A DNA stretch of 64,000 bases from an uncultured Flavobacteriaceae bacterium (GCA_937136455.1 CAKZOO010000030.1:1-64000); one strand, 5' to 3'; counted from the first letter of the stretch, positions 28,622 to 39,122 are shown. Made by a program: numbers and translations. Notes: generated by a model from the sequence alone, not told the origin.

Positions 28622-29528
28622 TCAAGCCGTATTTGCAGAAACCATAGAACAAATCGCTGCGCAAGACAAGGATTTGTATATGGTGACTTCTGATTCTAGA
28701 GGATCAGGAAAATTGGTCAATTTTGGAGAAATCTACCCAGATCAAATTGTAGAAATTGGTATTGCAGAGCAAAATCTAGTGGGTGTTGCTTCTGGATTGG
28801 CATCCATGAATAAAAATGTATTTGCGGTATCACCAGCATGTTTTTTAACGGCTCGTTCTTTAGAACAGGTCAAAAACGATGTTTGTTATTCGAATAATAA
28901 AGTTGTGCTAGTGGGGATCTCTGCAGGGGTGAGCTATGGAGCCTTAGGTTCTACCCACCATTCATTACACGATTTTGCAGCCCTAAGAGCCATAAATAAT
29001 ATTTCCATAGTAGCTCCAGCGGATGCTTTTGAAACGGAGCATGCTGTAAAAGCAGCAATTGAAAGTAAACAGCCTGTTTATCTTCGTTTTGGAAAGAAAA
29101 ATATGCCCAATTTAGGCCAAGAAATATCAGCTGACTTTAAAATTGGAAAAGCAAGAATCATTAAGGAAGGTTCTGATGTTCAGATCGTAGCAACAGGCGA
29201 AACGGTTTGGCCTAGTCTCGAAGCTGCAAAACTTTTAAAGGAAGAGGGAATTTCTGCTGAGGTCATAAGTATGCATACTATTAAGCCGTTGGATACCTCC
29301 GTACTCAATTGGGAGGTTCCCATTGTCACCGTTGAAGAACATTCTATTTATGGAGGCCTCGGTGAAGCAGTAGGCTCTTTTCTGCTTCAAAACAACCACT
29401 GTGTGCCTTTTAAAATTATGGGAATTCCCGATGAAGAGACAGTCTCGGGATCTCAAAATGAAATTTTTGAACACTATCAACTCAGTCCTATTGGAATCGC
29501 AAATGAAGTTAAAAAGTTATTGAGATGA
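28611..29528 (+). CDS. Transketolase, C-terminal (Pyr) subunit
   Basis: This 305-residue protein contains the transketolase pyrimidine-binding domain and the C-terminal domain. The conserved cofactor-activating glutamate is Glu53 in EIGIAEQNLVGVA. It also has the SYGALGSTHHSLHD loop, which supplies substrate-binding histidines, and the C-terminal PIVTVEEHSIYGGLGEAV block. Together with the previous gene it makes one complete transketolase that moves a two-carbon ketol unit. The 11-bp overlap with the first subunit and the 4-bp overlap with the solute-binding protein gene ensure balanced translation. Confidence 0.88.
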   Translation: MKANQAVFAETIEQIAAQDKDLYMVTSDSRGSGKLVNFGEIYPDQIVEIGIAEQNLVGVASGLASMNKNVFAVSPACFLTARSLEQVKNDVCYSNNKVVLVGISAGVSYGALGSTHHSLHDFAALRAINNISIVAPADAFETEHAVKAAIESKQPVYLRFGKKNMPNLGQEISADFKIGKARIIKEGSDVQIVATGETVWPSLEAAKLLKEEGISAEVISMHTIKPLDTSVLNWEVPIVTVEEHSIYGGLGEAVGSFLLQNNHCVPFKIMGIPDEETVSGSQNEIFEHYQLSPIGIANEVKKLLR

Positions 29529-30436
29529 GAAACGTAATCCTTGTTCTGCTTGGTTTAATAACTGTTGCATGTACTTCAAAAAAAGAAGTAGAAAAACCAA
29601 AGGTAGCTGTTGTAATCTCAACGCTCAATAATCCTTGGTTTGTCGTTTTGGCTGAGTCTGCGGTTGCCAATGCCAATCGATTGGGTTATGAGGCCAAAAT
29701 ATTTGATTCCCAAAACAACCCTGCCAATGAATCAAATCACTTTGAGAATTTAATAGCATCTGGTTATGATGCCATATTGTTTAATCCTACTGATGCCGAT
29801 GGTTCAATATCTAATATACTCAAGGCCAAAAAGGCGGGAGTCCCAGTGTTTTGTATGGATCGAGAAGTCAATTCTAATGAAGCTGCAACTTCACAAATAC
29901 TCTCTGATAATTATTCAGGATGCATTGCAATTGGAGTGGAGTTTGTAAAAACCATTGGAGAAAAGGGCAAGTATGTTGAAATACTCGGTTTAGCAGGAGA
30001 TAATAATACCTATGCACGCTCAAATGGTTTTCATACAGTAGTTGATCAGTTCCCAGGTCTAGAAATGATCGCCCAACAAAATGGTGATTTTGATCGCAAT
30101 AAGGCAATGGAAGTGATGGAAACCATCTTACAAGCAAACGATTCTATTGATGCGGTGTTTTGCGGAAATGATTCCATGGCACTTGGAGTTTATCAAGCAC
30201 TTAAATCAGCAGGAAAATCAGAGCAGATAAAAGTGTTTGGATTTGACGGTAATGATGAGGTTGTCGAAAAGATTAAAGCGGGTGAAATTGTTGCTACAGG
30301 GATGCAATACCCTAAAGTGATGGCTAAAACTGCTGCAGAATATGCAGATCAATATTTTCAAGGAAAACGAAATTTTCCACAGCACGTTCCAGTTGCTGTT
30401 GATTTAGTGACTATGGAAACATCAAAAAACTTTTAA
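29525..30436 (+). CDS. Sugar ABC transporter solute-binding lipoprotein (RbsB-like)
   Basis: This 303-residue periplasmic binding protein of the ribose/galactose cluster has a lipobox (ITVAC, Cys16), so it is tethered to the inner membrane. Typical blocks are VAVVISTLNNPWFVV, the FDSQNNPANESNHFENLIASGYDAILFNPTD segment, MDREV (ligand contact) and IDAVFCGNDSMALGVYQAL with KVFGFDGND. It delivers a monosaccharide, probably a furanose or branched pentose given the downstream enzymes, to the permease and ATPase encoded two and three genes on. Confidence 0.9.
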   Translation: MRNVILVLLGLITVACTSKKEVEKPKVAVVISTLNNPWFVVLAESAVANANRLGYEAKIFDSQNNPANESNHFENLIASGYDAILFNPTDADGSISNILKAKKAGVPVFCMDREVNSNEAATSQILSDNYSGCIAIGVEFVKTIGEKGKYVEILGLAGDNNTYARSNGFHTVVDQFPGLEMIAQQNGDFDRNKAMEVMETILQANDSIDAVFCGNDSMALGVYQALKSAGKSEQIKVFGFDGNDEVVEKIKAGEIVATGMQYPKVMAKTAAEYADQYFQGKRNFPQHVPVAVDLVTMETSKNF

Positions 30437-30438
30437 GG

Positions 30439-31023
30439 ATGCTAAAGAAAATCATCATTATAGCCATTGTTTTCATTCTAGGATCTCAGTCTATTTACTT
30501 TAAAAGATTGAGTGATCTAAATAAAGAAGAAAACAGTTTTAAGGTCGATTCAGAAACTATTGAAAAAATATACAGAGAAGGTATTATTGAAAGTGAGTTG
30601 ATCATTCCTGTTGATCAGTTAATCAATGACGTCAATTTGAATACAGAACTCACTTTTAAAGATTTTGGAAATCGTATGGGTATTGGTGAGTCCGCTTATT
30701 TCTTAGTTAACGAAACATCAAACATTACTATAATAGAGGATGGGCAAATCACTCTTGAAAGTGGAACTGTTGTGGATGCCAAATATATTTTTGGAAATGA
30801 ACTCAGAGATGCTTCCAGGTTTTTGTCTCTAGAAGATTTTAGTTCTCAATCCGATTTAAATGCATTGACGGAAGCCTTTAATAAATATGTTAGAAATCAA
30901 ATAAATAACAATGATTTAAAAGTAGGTGAGACGATTTCCTATATAGGAGCTTGCCGTGTAGATAAAAGAGAATTACCGATCCGATCGGTTGTCGTTATAC
31001 CAGCAAAAATTGTAATTCAGTAA
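30439..31023 (+). CDS. DUF2291-family protein of a sugar ABC transporter
   Basis: This 194-residue protein has one N-terminal membrane anchor (about 4-20) and a periplasmic domain that I recognise as DUF2291. Features include VDQLINDVNLNTELTFKDFGNRMGIGESAYF and a final VGACR-like segment (IGACRVDKRELPIRSVVVIPAKI). DUF2291 genes occur inside ribose-type sugar ABC operons, usually between the binding protein and the ATPase, as here. Its role is unknown; assisting the binding protein or permease at the membrane is plausible. Confidence 0.7.
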   Translation: MLKKIIIIAIVFILGSQSIYFKRLSDLNKEENSFKVDSETIEKIYREGIIESELIIPVDQLINDVNLNTELTFKDFGNRMGIGESAYFLVNETSNITIIEDGQITLESGTVVDAKYIFGNELRDASRFLSLEDFSSQSDLNALTEAFNKYVRNQINNNDLKVGETISYIGACRVDKRELPIRSVVVIPAKIVIQ

Positions 31024-31024
31024 G

Positions 31025-32473
31025 ATGTTAGAAGTCGTTAATATCACCAAAACCTTCCCTGGAGTCAAAGCTTTAAATCAGGTGAATATGTCATTCTACC
31101 CATCAAAGGTAAATGCGATTTTGGGTGAAAATGGAGCAGGTAAATCCACCTTGCTCAATATTTTGAGTGGTATTTATACTGACTATGAAGGAGATGTACT
31201 CATCGATGGTAACAAATGTGTTTTTAAAAATACGACAGACTCTAAAAATGCAGGAATTGCCATTATTCATCAAGAATTAAATCTCTTCTCCAATTTAAGT
31301 ATTTGTGATAATATCTTTTTAGGTCAAGAACTGAAAACCTCATTAGGACTTATAGATTACAGGAGGATGAATACAATTTGTAAAGGGTTATTGGATCAGG
31401 TTCAGATTGATAGAGACCCATCTTGCCTCGTTGAAAATCTCAAAATAGGAGAACAGCAACTCGTAGAAATTGCGAGAGCTTTGTACTCAAAGGCTTCGAT
31501 TATATTAATGGATGAACCCACATCAGCATTAAGCGATGTTGAAATTGAAAACTTACATGGTCTTATTGCTAAGTGGAAGGAAGAAGGGAAGACCATTATT
31601 TATATATCCCATAAAATGGAAGAGCTTTTCAAGGTTTCTGATACTTTTTCGGTGCTTCGCGATGGGAATAGTATTGCATCGGGTATGATGTCAGAAATAA
31701 CTTCTAGGGAGTTGATTCGCCATATGGTAGGAAGGGATGTTGTCGTAAAGAGGAGGAATCGAGAACGTACTTCCAAGGAAGTGGTCTTGGATTTTGAAGG
31801 GAAATTCAAATTACACAGGGGTGAAATCCTTGGGTTTTATGGATTGATGGGAGCAGGTAGAACTGAACTTATGGAGGAACTCTTTGGTGTAGCGAAAAAG
31901 CCAATATCGATCACAATCGAAGGGGAAAAAGTTGCGATTAAATCACCTAGAGACGCCATTAAAAATGGAATTGGTTTTGTGACGGAAGATCGAAAAACAG
32001 AAGGACTCATTATGGATAGGGACTTGGTGTTTAATATCAGTCTACCCAGTTTAAAAGACTTTGAATTACTCAACGTACAAAAAGAGCGAGAATTTACTCA
32101 AAAAAATATTCAAGGACTCGATGTAAAAACCCCTTCTCTGGAAATGCTTTGCGGGAATCTTAGTGGAGGAAATCAACAAAAGGTTATTCTTGGAAAATGG
32201 TTATCGACCCATCCTAAGATTTTAATATTAGATGAACCAACAAGGGGAATTGATATCAATGCGAAGAATCAGATTTACAATCTCATCTACGACATGGCTG
32301 AAAAAGGCTTGAGTATCTTATTTGTCTCTTCTGAATTACCTGAAATATTGGCTTTGTCCGATCGAGTCATCGTAATGAATGAAGGTTGTATAAGGGGTGA
32401 ATTTGAGGGAGCAACTACAAACGAACAAGAACTAATGCAAGCTGCATTACCTAAAAGAATAATTCATGATTAA
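31025..32473 (+). CDS. Sugar ABC transporter ATPase with two NBDs (RbsA-like)
   Basis: This 482-residue cytoplasmic protein contains two ABC cassettes, as in ribose/galactose importers. The first has Walker A GENGAGKST (34-42), a signature in the variant form KIGEQQLVEIARAL and Walker B SIILMDEPT. The second has the degenerate Walker A GLMGAGRTE typical of RbsA, signature LSGGNQQKVILGKWL and Walker B ILILDEPTRGID. It powers import of the sugar bound by the lipoprotein encoded at 29525. It overlaps the permease gene by 8 bp. Confidence 0.93.
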   Translation: MLEVVNITKTFPGVKALNQVNMSFYPSKVNAILGENGAGKSTLLNILSGIYTDYEGDVLIDGNKCVFKNTTDSKNAGIAIIHQELNLFSNLSICDNIFLGQELKTSLGLIDYRRMNTICKGLLDQVQIDRDPSCLVENLKIGEQQLVEIARALYSKASIILMDEPTSALSDVEIENLHGLIAKWKEEGKTIIYISHKMEELFKVSDTFSVLRDGNSIASGMMSEITSRELIRHMVGRDVVVKRRNRERTSKEVVLDFEGKFKLHRGEILGFYGLMGAGRTELMEELFGVAKKPISITIEGEKVAIKSPRDAIKNGIGFVTEDRKTEGLIMDRDLVFNISLPSLKDFELLNVQKEREFTQKNIQGLDVKTPSLEMLCGNLSGGNQQKVILGKWLSTHPKILILDEPTRGIDINAKNQIYNLIYDMAEKGLSILFVSSELPEILALSDRVIVMNEGCIRGEFEGATTNEQELMQAALPKRIIHD

Positions 32474-33428
32474 AGCAGATGTTTTAAAAAAGTCACAATC
32501 CTTGTTAGCACTTTTTGTGTTAATGGTTTTGTTAACCATTTTTACGGATTCTTTTTTGAGTACTGAGAATATGTGGAATGTCCTTAGACAAGTGAGTATC
32601 AACCTCTGTTTGTCGGTGGGAATGACCTTGGTGATTATAAGCTCGGGGATCGATTTGTCGGTTGGAGCAATATTAGCATTTAGTGGAGCGGTTTGTGCTG
32701 GACTTCTCAAATGGGGAATACCCATAGAAGCATTTGATTTATGGATAGGATTTACTGTTTTAGGAGCTGTTATTGCTGCCGCATTAGTCGGTTATTTGCT
32801 AGGCTGGTTTAATGGCTGGGTCATCACTAAATTCACAGTACCTCCTTTTGTGGCAACTTTAGCAATGCTGACCATCGCAAGAGGAATGTCTTATCTGTAT
32901 ACTCAAGGGAAACCAATTTCTAATTTAGGTGAAGGTTTTGAGTTTATTGGTTCAGGATGGTGGTTAGGAATACCGGTTCCAGTTTGGATCTCTATAGGAG
33001 TTGTGCTAATCTTTGTATTTATCACTAAGAAAACTTCATTGGGGAGGTTTATCTATGCTATAGGAGGAAATGAACGTGCAGCACTTTTATCTGGGGTGCC
33101 AGTCAAAAAAGTAAAGAGACTTGTTTATGCCATATCAGGCTTGATGGCTGCCATAGGAGGGGTGCTCATCACTTCTCGATTAAATTCTGCGCAGCCTAAT
33201 GCTGGAATGAGTTATGAACTCGACGCTATCGCGGCAATTGTCATTGGTGGAACTTCACTCTCTGGAGGTAAAGGATCCGTGATGGGAACCGTATTAGGAG
33301 TTTTGTTAATTGGAGTGTTAAACAATGGTTTAGTGCTGTTAAATGTGTCTCCTTTTTGGCAGCAAGTCGTAAAGGGATTGGTTATTCTTTTAGCTGTAGT
33401 TATTGATAAATCTAATAAGAAATCCTAA
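32466..33428 (+). CDS. Sugar ABC transporter permease (RbsC-like)
   Basis: This 320-residue inner-membrane protein has eight to ten hydrophobic segments. It shows the signatures of the ribose-type permease family: SINLCLSVGMTLVIISSGIDLSVG, TLAMLTIARGMSYLYTQGKPI, YAIGGNERAALLSGVPV and AAIVIGGTSLSGGKGSVMGT. With the ATPase and the binding protein it completes an importer. Its stop overlaps the start of the FGGY kinase gene. Such sugar ABC importers are uncommon in Bacteroidota, which mostly rely on SusCD with proton or sodium symporters. Confidence 0.92.
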   Translation: MIKADVLKKSQSLLALFVLMVLLTIFTDSFLSTENMWNVLRQVSINLCLSVGMTLVIISSGIDLSVGAILAFSGAVCAGLLKWGIPIEAFDLWIGFTVLGAVIAAALVGYLLGWFNGWVITKFTVPPFVATLAMLTIARGMSYLYTQGKPISNLGEGFEFIGSGWWLGIPVPVWISIGVVLIFVFITKKTSLGRFIYAIGGNERAALLSGVPVKKVKRLVYAISGLMAAIGGVLITSRLNSAQPNAGMSYELDAIAAIVIGGTSLSGGKGSVMGTVLGVLLIGVLNNGLVLLNVSPFWQQVVKGLVILLAVVIDKSNKKS

Positions 33429-34876
33429 TGAGTCAATTATTAGCCATAGATCAAGGAACCAGTAGTACCAAAGCATTAATATTTGATGCTCACACAAAAG
33501 TGGTTTCAAAATACACAGCAGAATTACAGACGAATTTTCTCAACAAAGATTGGGTGGAACAAGATCCAGAGGTAATTTATGAATCGGTTATAAAAGCGGT
33601 AAAAGAACTGGATATCTCTAAGGTAAGTTGTATTGGAATCTCCAATCAACGAGAAACTTTTGTGCTTTGGGATGCCGCTGGAAATGTAGTTTACAATGCT
33701 GTTGTTTGGTCTTGTAAACGATCTACTTCACTCTGTAAATCAATGGTGGATCAAAATGATTGGATTCAGAAAAAAACGGGTTTGATTATTGATCCGTACT
33801 TCTCAGGAACTAAACTCTTGTGGATTGTTGAGAATCATCCTGAAATAAAAGAACGAATTCAAAAAGGTGAAATCTATTTTGGAACAGTTGATACTTGGGT
33901 GCTTTATAAACTAACTCATGGACAATCTTATTTTACCGATACGACCAATGCTTCAAGAACCTTACTTTTTAACATTCATACCCTTGACTGGGATCAAGAG
34001 ATTATAGATCGATGGGGATTGACAGGAATTAACTTACCGGAAGTAAAGACTTCAGCTGCTATTTATGGAGAGACAAATTTTGAGGGATTTTCTTCTAAAA
34101 TGATACCCATAACAGCGATGATAGGGGATTCTCATGCTGCACTTTTTGGTGAAGGATGTTTTTCTACAGGAGATACGAAGATGACTTTGGGAACAGGCTG
34201 CTCTATCTTGTCTAATATTGGAAAAACTCCAAAAGTATCGACGAATGGACTTTTGACGACCATTGCTTATAGCACACCTTTAGAAACTGTTTATGCTTGG
34301 GAAGGGGCTATTGTGTCTTGTGGGTCCATGGTAGAGTGGTTAAAGAGCAGCTTAGAAATTATACAGTCGGCTCAACAAACTGAGCAAATGGCTTTTGAAG
34401 CACAGGAAAGTGATTTGTATTTGATACCTGCTTTTAGTGGTTTAGGTGCTCCATTTTGGCAAATGGAACGAAAAGCGTCTTTGGTTGGAATGACTTTTGG
34501 TACTACAAATAATCAGATTGTTCGCGCCACTTTAGAGAGTATTTGTTATCAGATTGTAGCGGTGCTCGATGCGATGAAAGACGATTTGGGAATTTCTATT
34601 GATACCGTTGCAATGAATGGAGGACTTTCTAAAAATAAGTTTGTTCAACAAGGACTAAACAATTTAATAAGTGCTACCATTGAAATGCAAAAGAGTCAAG
34701 ATGTATCCGCTTTGGGAGCTGCCTTGCTTGCAGGCTTGCAAATAAAAATGTACGATTCGCTACTTGAGATTAAATCCTTATTGCAAAAAGAACTACTTGA
34801 AAAAGAGACGTCTAGTACCTCTCTTACTAATAAATTCCAAACTTGGAAAAACATCATACAAACAAACACTATATAA
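33428..34876 (+). CDS. FGGY carbohydrate kinase, glycerol-kinase-like, possibly D-apulose kinase
   Basis: This 482-residue FGGY kinase has the ATPase fold motifs DQGTSSTKA at the start, GTGCS (phosphate 2) and the catalytic base Asp234 in MIGDSHAALFG. Residues that in glycerol kinase hold glycerol are kept: Arg75-Glu76 (NQRET), Trp94 (VVWSCKR) and Tyr124 (DPYFSGTK). Glycerol itself is unlikely as the operon substrate, because no glpF or glpD is present and an isomerase and transketolase are. A branched ketose such as D-apulose ends in a glycerol-like C(OH)(CH2OH) group, so a glycerol-type pocket would suit it. The family assignment is firm; the substrate is inference. Confidence 0.72.
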   Translation: MSQLLAIDQGTSSTKALIFDAHTKVVSKYTAELQTNFLNKDWVEQDPEVIYESVIKAVKELDISKVSCIGISNQRETFVLWDAAGNVVYNAVVWSCKRSTSLCKSMVDQNDWIQKKTGLIIDPYFSGTKLLWIVENHPEIKERIQKGEIYFGTVDTWVLYKLTHGQSYFTDTTNASRTLLFNIHTLDWDQEIIDRWGLTGINLPEVKTSAAIYGETNFEGFSSKMIPITAMIGDSHAALFGEGCFSTGDTKMTLGTGCSILSNIGKTPKVSTNGLLTTIAYSTPLETVYAWEGAIVSCGSMVEWLKSSLEIIQSAQQTEQMAFEAQESDLYLIPAFSGLGAPFWQMERKASLVGMTFGTTNNQIVRATLESICYQIVAVLDAMKDDLGISIDTVAMNGGLSKNKFVQQGLNNLISATIEMQKSQDVSALGAALLAGLQIKMYDSLLEIKSLLQKELLEKETSSTSLTNKFQTWKNIIQTNTI

Positions 34877-34882
34877 ATGTAA

Positions 34883-36046
<1,164 letters not shown>

Positions 36047-36051
36047 TCTTC

Positions 36052-37596
36052 ATGAAAATATCCTATATAAAATTTTGTGATTTAAGGAGTCTAAAGGCTC
36101 TTGCGTTTTTAATGATTTCAATTTTGAGTTTTAGTAGCTATGCTCAAAAAGTTGATTCTAAAAAGCCGAGAATTGTCATTACCTGCGACCCCGAATTAGA
36201 CGATAATAATTCACTCATTCGTTTTTTGTTATACAGTACAGATTTTAATATTGAAGGTTTGGTATATGCGAGTAGTCAATTTCATTGGAAAGGAGATGGA
36301 AAAGGCACGAAATGGTTTGTGGAAGGGAGAGAATATACCCGTTTTGGATTAAATATGGGTCCTATGGAATCTTGGCGTTGGTCTAATGATGAGCGTTTTA
36401 TACACGATGCAGTAGAAGCCTATGAAAAAGTATATCCTAACTTAATAGTTCACAACGCAGATTATCCGACTCCAGACTATTTAAAGTCAAAAATTAAATG
36501 GGGAAATATCGAATTTGATGGTGTTTTTAAAAAAGATACAGAGGGTTCCAATCTAATTAAGGCTTTGATTTTAGATGATAAGCCAGGTCCATTATACATC
36601 ACGGCTTGGGGAGGTGCTAGTACTATTTCTAGAGCGTTAAAGGTAATTGAGGATGAATTTGAATCTACAAAAGAGTGGCCTCGTTTAAAAGAGAAAATTG
36701 AAAGCAAAGTTGTATTGTGCTTATCTGGTGATCAAGACAACACCTTTGAAAATTTTATCAAGCCACACTTTCCGGGTATTGAAGTGTTAAAGACAACCTT
36801 CTCTACGACCCCATTAGGTTACAACGCCCAAAATGGTGTATCCGATGAGAATCAAATTTACTACAGTCCTAAATGGACTTATGACAATATTCTATATAAA
36901 GGGCCTTTAGGTTCGCTCTACAGAGTATGGGGTGATGGGAAGCAAATGGTCAAGGATGATATTTTTGATTTCTTTGGTTTTTCTGGATTAACTGAAGAGG
37001 AATTAAGAGTAAAAGGCTATGTGGTATGGACCCCTCTAAAAGATAAAAATTCATTTTTAGGAGAAGGAGATACGCATACCTATTTAAATTTAATTGATAA
37101 TGGTTTGAGAGCTGATCAAGATCAAACATTTAATGGATGGTCTCGACAACAAATCGATGAATCGATTGATTTTGAAACGTTATCAGTTGACCGTATTCAA
37201 GAGGTATCAAAAGAGTTGGATTATATTCCCGCTGTTCAGAATGGAATTGCAGCGCGTTTTAAATGGTCTGTTACCAATGATTACAGTAAGGCAAATCACG
37301 AGCCAATCATTGAAGGTCCTTTAGAGATCATAGCACATGCGGGTGAATCGGTTCAACTTCATGTTTCTGTAAATGATCCTGATGGAGACGCAGTTGAGCT
37401 CAAGTGGGTTCAATTTGAAAATGAAGATTATTCGGGTTCAGTTACCATAGAAAACAGCACATCAACAAACCCTAAAGTGAGGATTCCTTTAGACGTTAAA
37501 GCGGGTCAGAACATTCATTTAGTGTTGGAAGTGCTTGACAACGGAGCGATTGCTTTGACAAAATATCACAGGACAATACTTAAGATTGTAGAATAA
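36052..37596 (+). CDS. DUF1593/Sde0182-type nucleoside-hydrolase-like secreted protein
   Basis: This 514-residue secreted protein (signal peptide ending SSYAQ) has an N-terminal domain (about 38-330) with the nucleoside hydrolase fold. The calcium-site motif reads TCDPELDDNNS, keeping Asp-x3-Asp-Asp but lacking the first Asp of the usual DTDPGxDD. A C-terminal beta-sandwich (about 420-512) resembles the Sde0182 C-terminal domain. The reference protein of this family was described as cellulose-binding; catalytic activity is not established to my knowledge. The gene sits in the sugar operon 5 bp after the esterase, and a paralogue follows 9 bp on. A periplasmic furanosidase role is a reasonable guess. 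Confidence 0.75.
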   Translation: MKISYIKFCDLRSLKALAFLMISILSFSSYAQKVDSKKPRIVITCDPELDDNNSLIRFLLYSTDFNIEGLVYASSQFHWKGDGKGTKWFVEGREYTRFGLNMGPMESWRWSNDERFIHDAVEAYEKVYPNLIVHNADYPTPDYLKSKIKWGNIEFDGVFKKDTEGSNLIKALILDDKPGPLYITAWGGASTISRALKVIEDEFESTKEWPRLKEKIESKVVLCLSGDQDNTFENFIKPHFPGIEVLKTTFSTTPLGYNAQNGVSDENQIYYSPKWTYDNILYKGPLGSLYRVWGDGKQMVKDDIFDFFGFSGLTEEELRVKGYVVWTPLKDKNSFLGEGDTHTYLNLIDNGLRADQDQTFNGWSRQQIDESIDFETLSVDRIQEVSKELDYIPAVQNGIAARFKWSVTNDYSKANHEPIIEGPLEIIAHAGESVQLHVSVNDPDGDAVELKWVQFENEDYSGSVTIENSTSTNPKVRIPLDVKAGQNIHLVLEVLDNGAIALTKYHRTILKIVE

Positions 37597-37605
37597 ATAA
37601 GTACT

Positions 37606-39102
37606 ATGAAAACATTAAAAATAGCATTGAGTTTATGGATGATGGCATTTGCTATAAGTCCTAGTTTTGCTCAACATCAAAAAGTAAAGACCATCATCAC
37701 AACCGATGGTGAAATCGACGACGTAGATACCTTTATTCGTATGTTGTTGTACGCTAACGAATTTGATATAGAGGGACTGGTGTATTCGAGCTCTATGTGG
37801 CATTATAGCGGCGATGGATTGGGTACAAAATTTGTTTCTGAAATGCCAATGACCAAAGAGATGTATGGAGCACAAACAGATCTGAGGTGGCCAGGGGTGA
37901 ATTGGATGCAAGAACTCATCTTGGACTATGCTCGAGTATATGATAATTTAATCAAGCACGATCCGAATTATCCAACGCCCGAAAAATTAATGTCCATGGT
38001 ACGAGTGGGAAATATCGAATTTGAAGGGGAGATGGAAAAAGTGACTCTGGGATCTGAGTGGATCAAAAACAAATTACTTCAAGACGATATTGATGAATTA
38101 TACTTACAAGCTTGGGGTGGAACTAATACCATTGCTAGAGCACTAAAATCCATTGAAGAAGCATATGCTGATTCTGAAAATTGGGAAGCGATTCATAAAG
38201 CGGTTACGGATAAATCCATCATTTATACCATCATGGATCAAGATGCCACCTATAGGGACTACATTTCTAAAAATTGGCCAGATATTCGAGTGTATTACAA
38301 CGCCTCTCAATTTGCTGCGTTTGCCTATCCGTGGAAACGTGTGGTGCCTAAGGAATTTCAAAAGTATTTAGAGGGGTCCTTCATGGGACCAATTATCAAT
38401 AACAGTGGGCCACTTCTCAAGAAGTATTATTCTTATGGTGATGGTCAAAAGCAAGAAGGTGATGATGAGCATATTCATGGAGATCTTTCGAATATTAAAG
38501 AAGCTCAATGGGGGTCTTTTGATCAGTATGCTTTTATATCAGAAGGTGATACTCCTGCTTATTTGCATCTAGTAGATTTAGGGCTAGATAATTATAATTA
38601 TCCACATTATGGTGGATGGGGAGGGCGTTTTGTGCAATCAAAAGAAAACCCATTTAAATACGAAGATGGAGAACTCGTGGCTGATTTAAACCCAGAAACC
38701 GGTGAAAAAGATCCAATGTATCCGCAAACGAGATGGATCGCAGCCATTCAAAATGATTTTGCAGGAAGAGCAGCTTGGTGTGTAAGTGATTTTGACGGGG
38801 CCAATCACGCTCCTCAAATTACTATTCAAGAACCCACAAGACAAACGATTAAAAGAGGTGCTAAAGTGAAACTGAATTTTACTTCTACTGATGTAGATGG
38901 AGATCAAATCACACATAGGGTTTGGAATTATGCCGATGTTAGTACTGCTAAATCAACTGTTGTGTTTTCAGATAAGGATGCAACCATCAAAGTTTCTAAA
39001 ATGGCAAAGTCTGGTGATGAGGTTCATATCATCGTAGAAGGAACAGATTCAGGACTACCAGCACTTACAAGATATAGAAGAGTAATTCTTAAAGTGGAAT
39101 AA
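37606..39102 (+). CDS. Second DUF1593/Sde0182-type protein
   Basis: This 498-residue paralogue of the preceding gene has a signal peptide ending SPSFAQ. Its nucleoside-hydrolase-like domain has the motif ITTDGEIDDVDTF (Asp-x3-Asp-Asp kept), the conserved LYLQAWGGTNTIARALKSI block, and a C-terminal beta-sandwich (about 400-498). The two paralogues have diverged strongly outside the motifs, so the duplication is old and they may act on different linkages or in sequence. It is the last gene of the operon that begins at 25620 and is followed by a hairpin terminator. Confidence 0.75.
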   Translation: MKTLKIALSLWMMAFAISPSFAQHQKVKTIITTDGEIDDVDTFIRMLLYANEFDIEGLVYSSSMWHYSGDGLGTKFVSEMPMTKEMYGAQTDLRWPGVNWMQELILDYARVYDNLIKHDPNYPTPEKLMSMVRVGNIEFEGEMEKVTLGSEWIKNKLLQDDIDELYLQAWGGTNTIARALKSIEEAYADSENWEAIHKAVTDKSIIYTIMDQDATYRDYISKNWPDIRVYYNASQFAAFAYPWKRVVPKEFQKYLEGSFMGPIINNSGPLLKKYYSYGDGQKQEGDDEHIHGDLSNIKEAQWGSFDQYAFISEGDTPAYLHLVDLGLDNYNYPHYGGWGGRFVQSKENPFKYEDGELVADLNPETGEKDPMYPQTRWIAAIQNDFAGRAAWCVSDFDGANHAPQITIQEPTRQTIKRGAKVKLNFTSTDVDGDQITHRVWNYADVSTAKSTVVFSDKDATIKVSKMAKSGDEVHIIVEGTDSGLPALTRYRRVILKVE

Positions 39103-39122
39103 AAGAATTTCAATAGTATGAA

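Noticed and set aside
25620..34876. Sulfoquinovose breakdown by the transketolase route
   Set aside because: Split transketolase and an isomerase fit, but that route needs no FGGY kinase, and no sulfosugar-specific isomerase, sulfolactaldehyde enzyme, exporter or sulfoquinovosidase is visible. Kept only as a weaker alternative.
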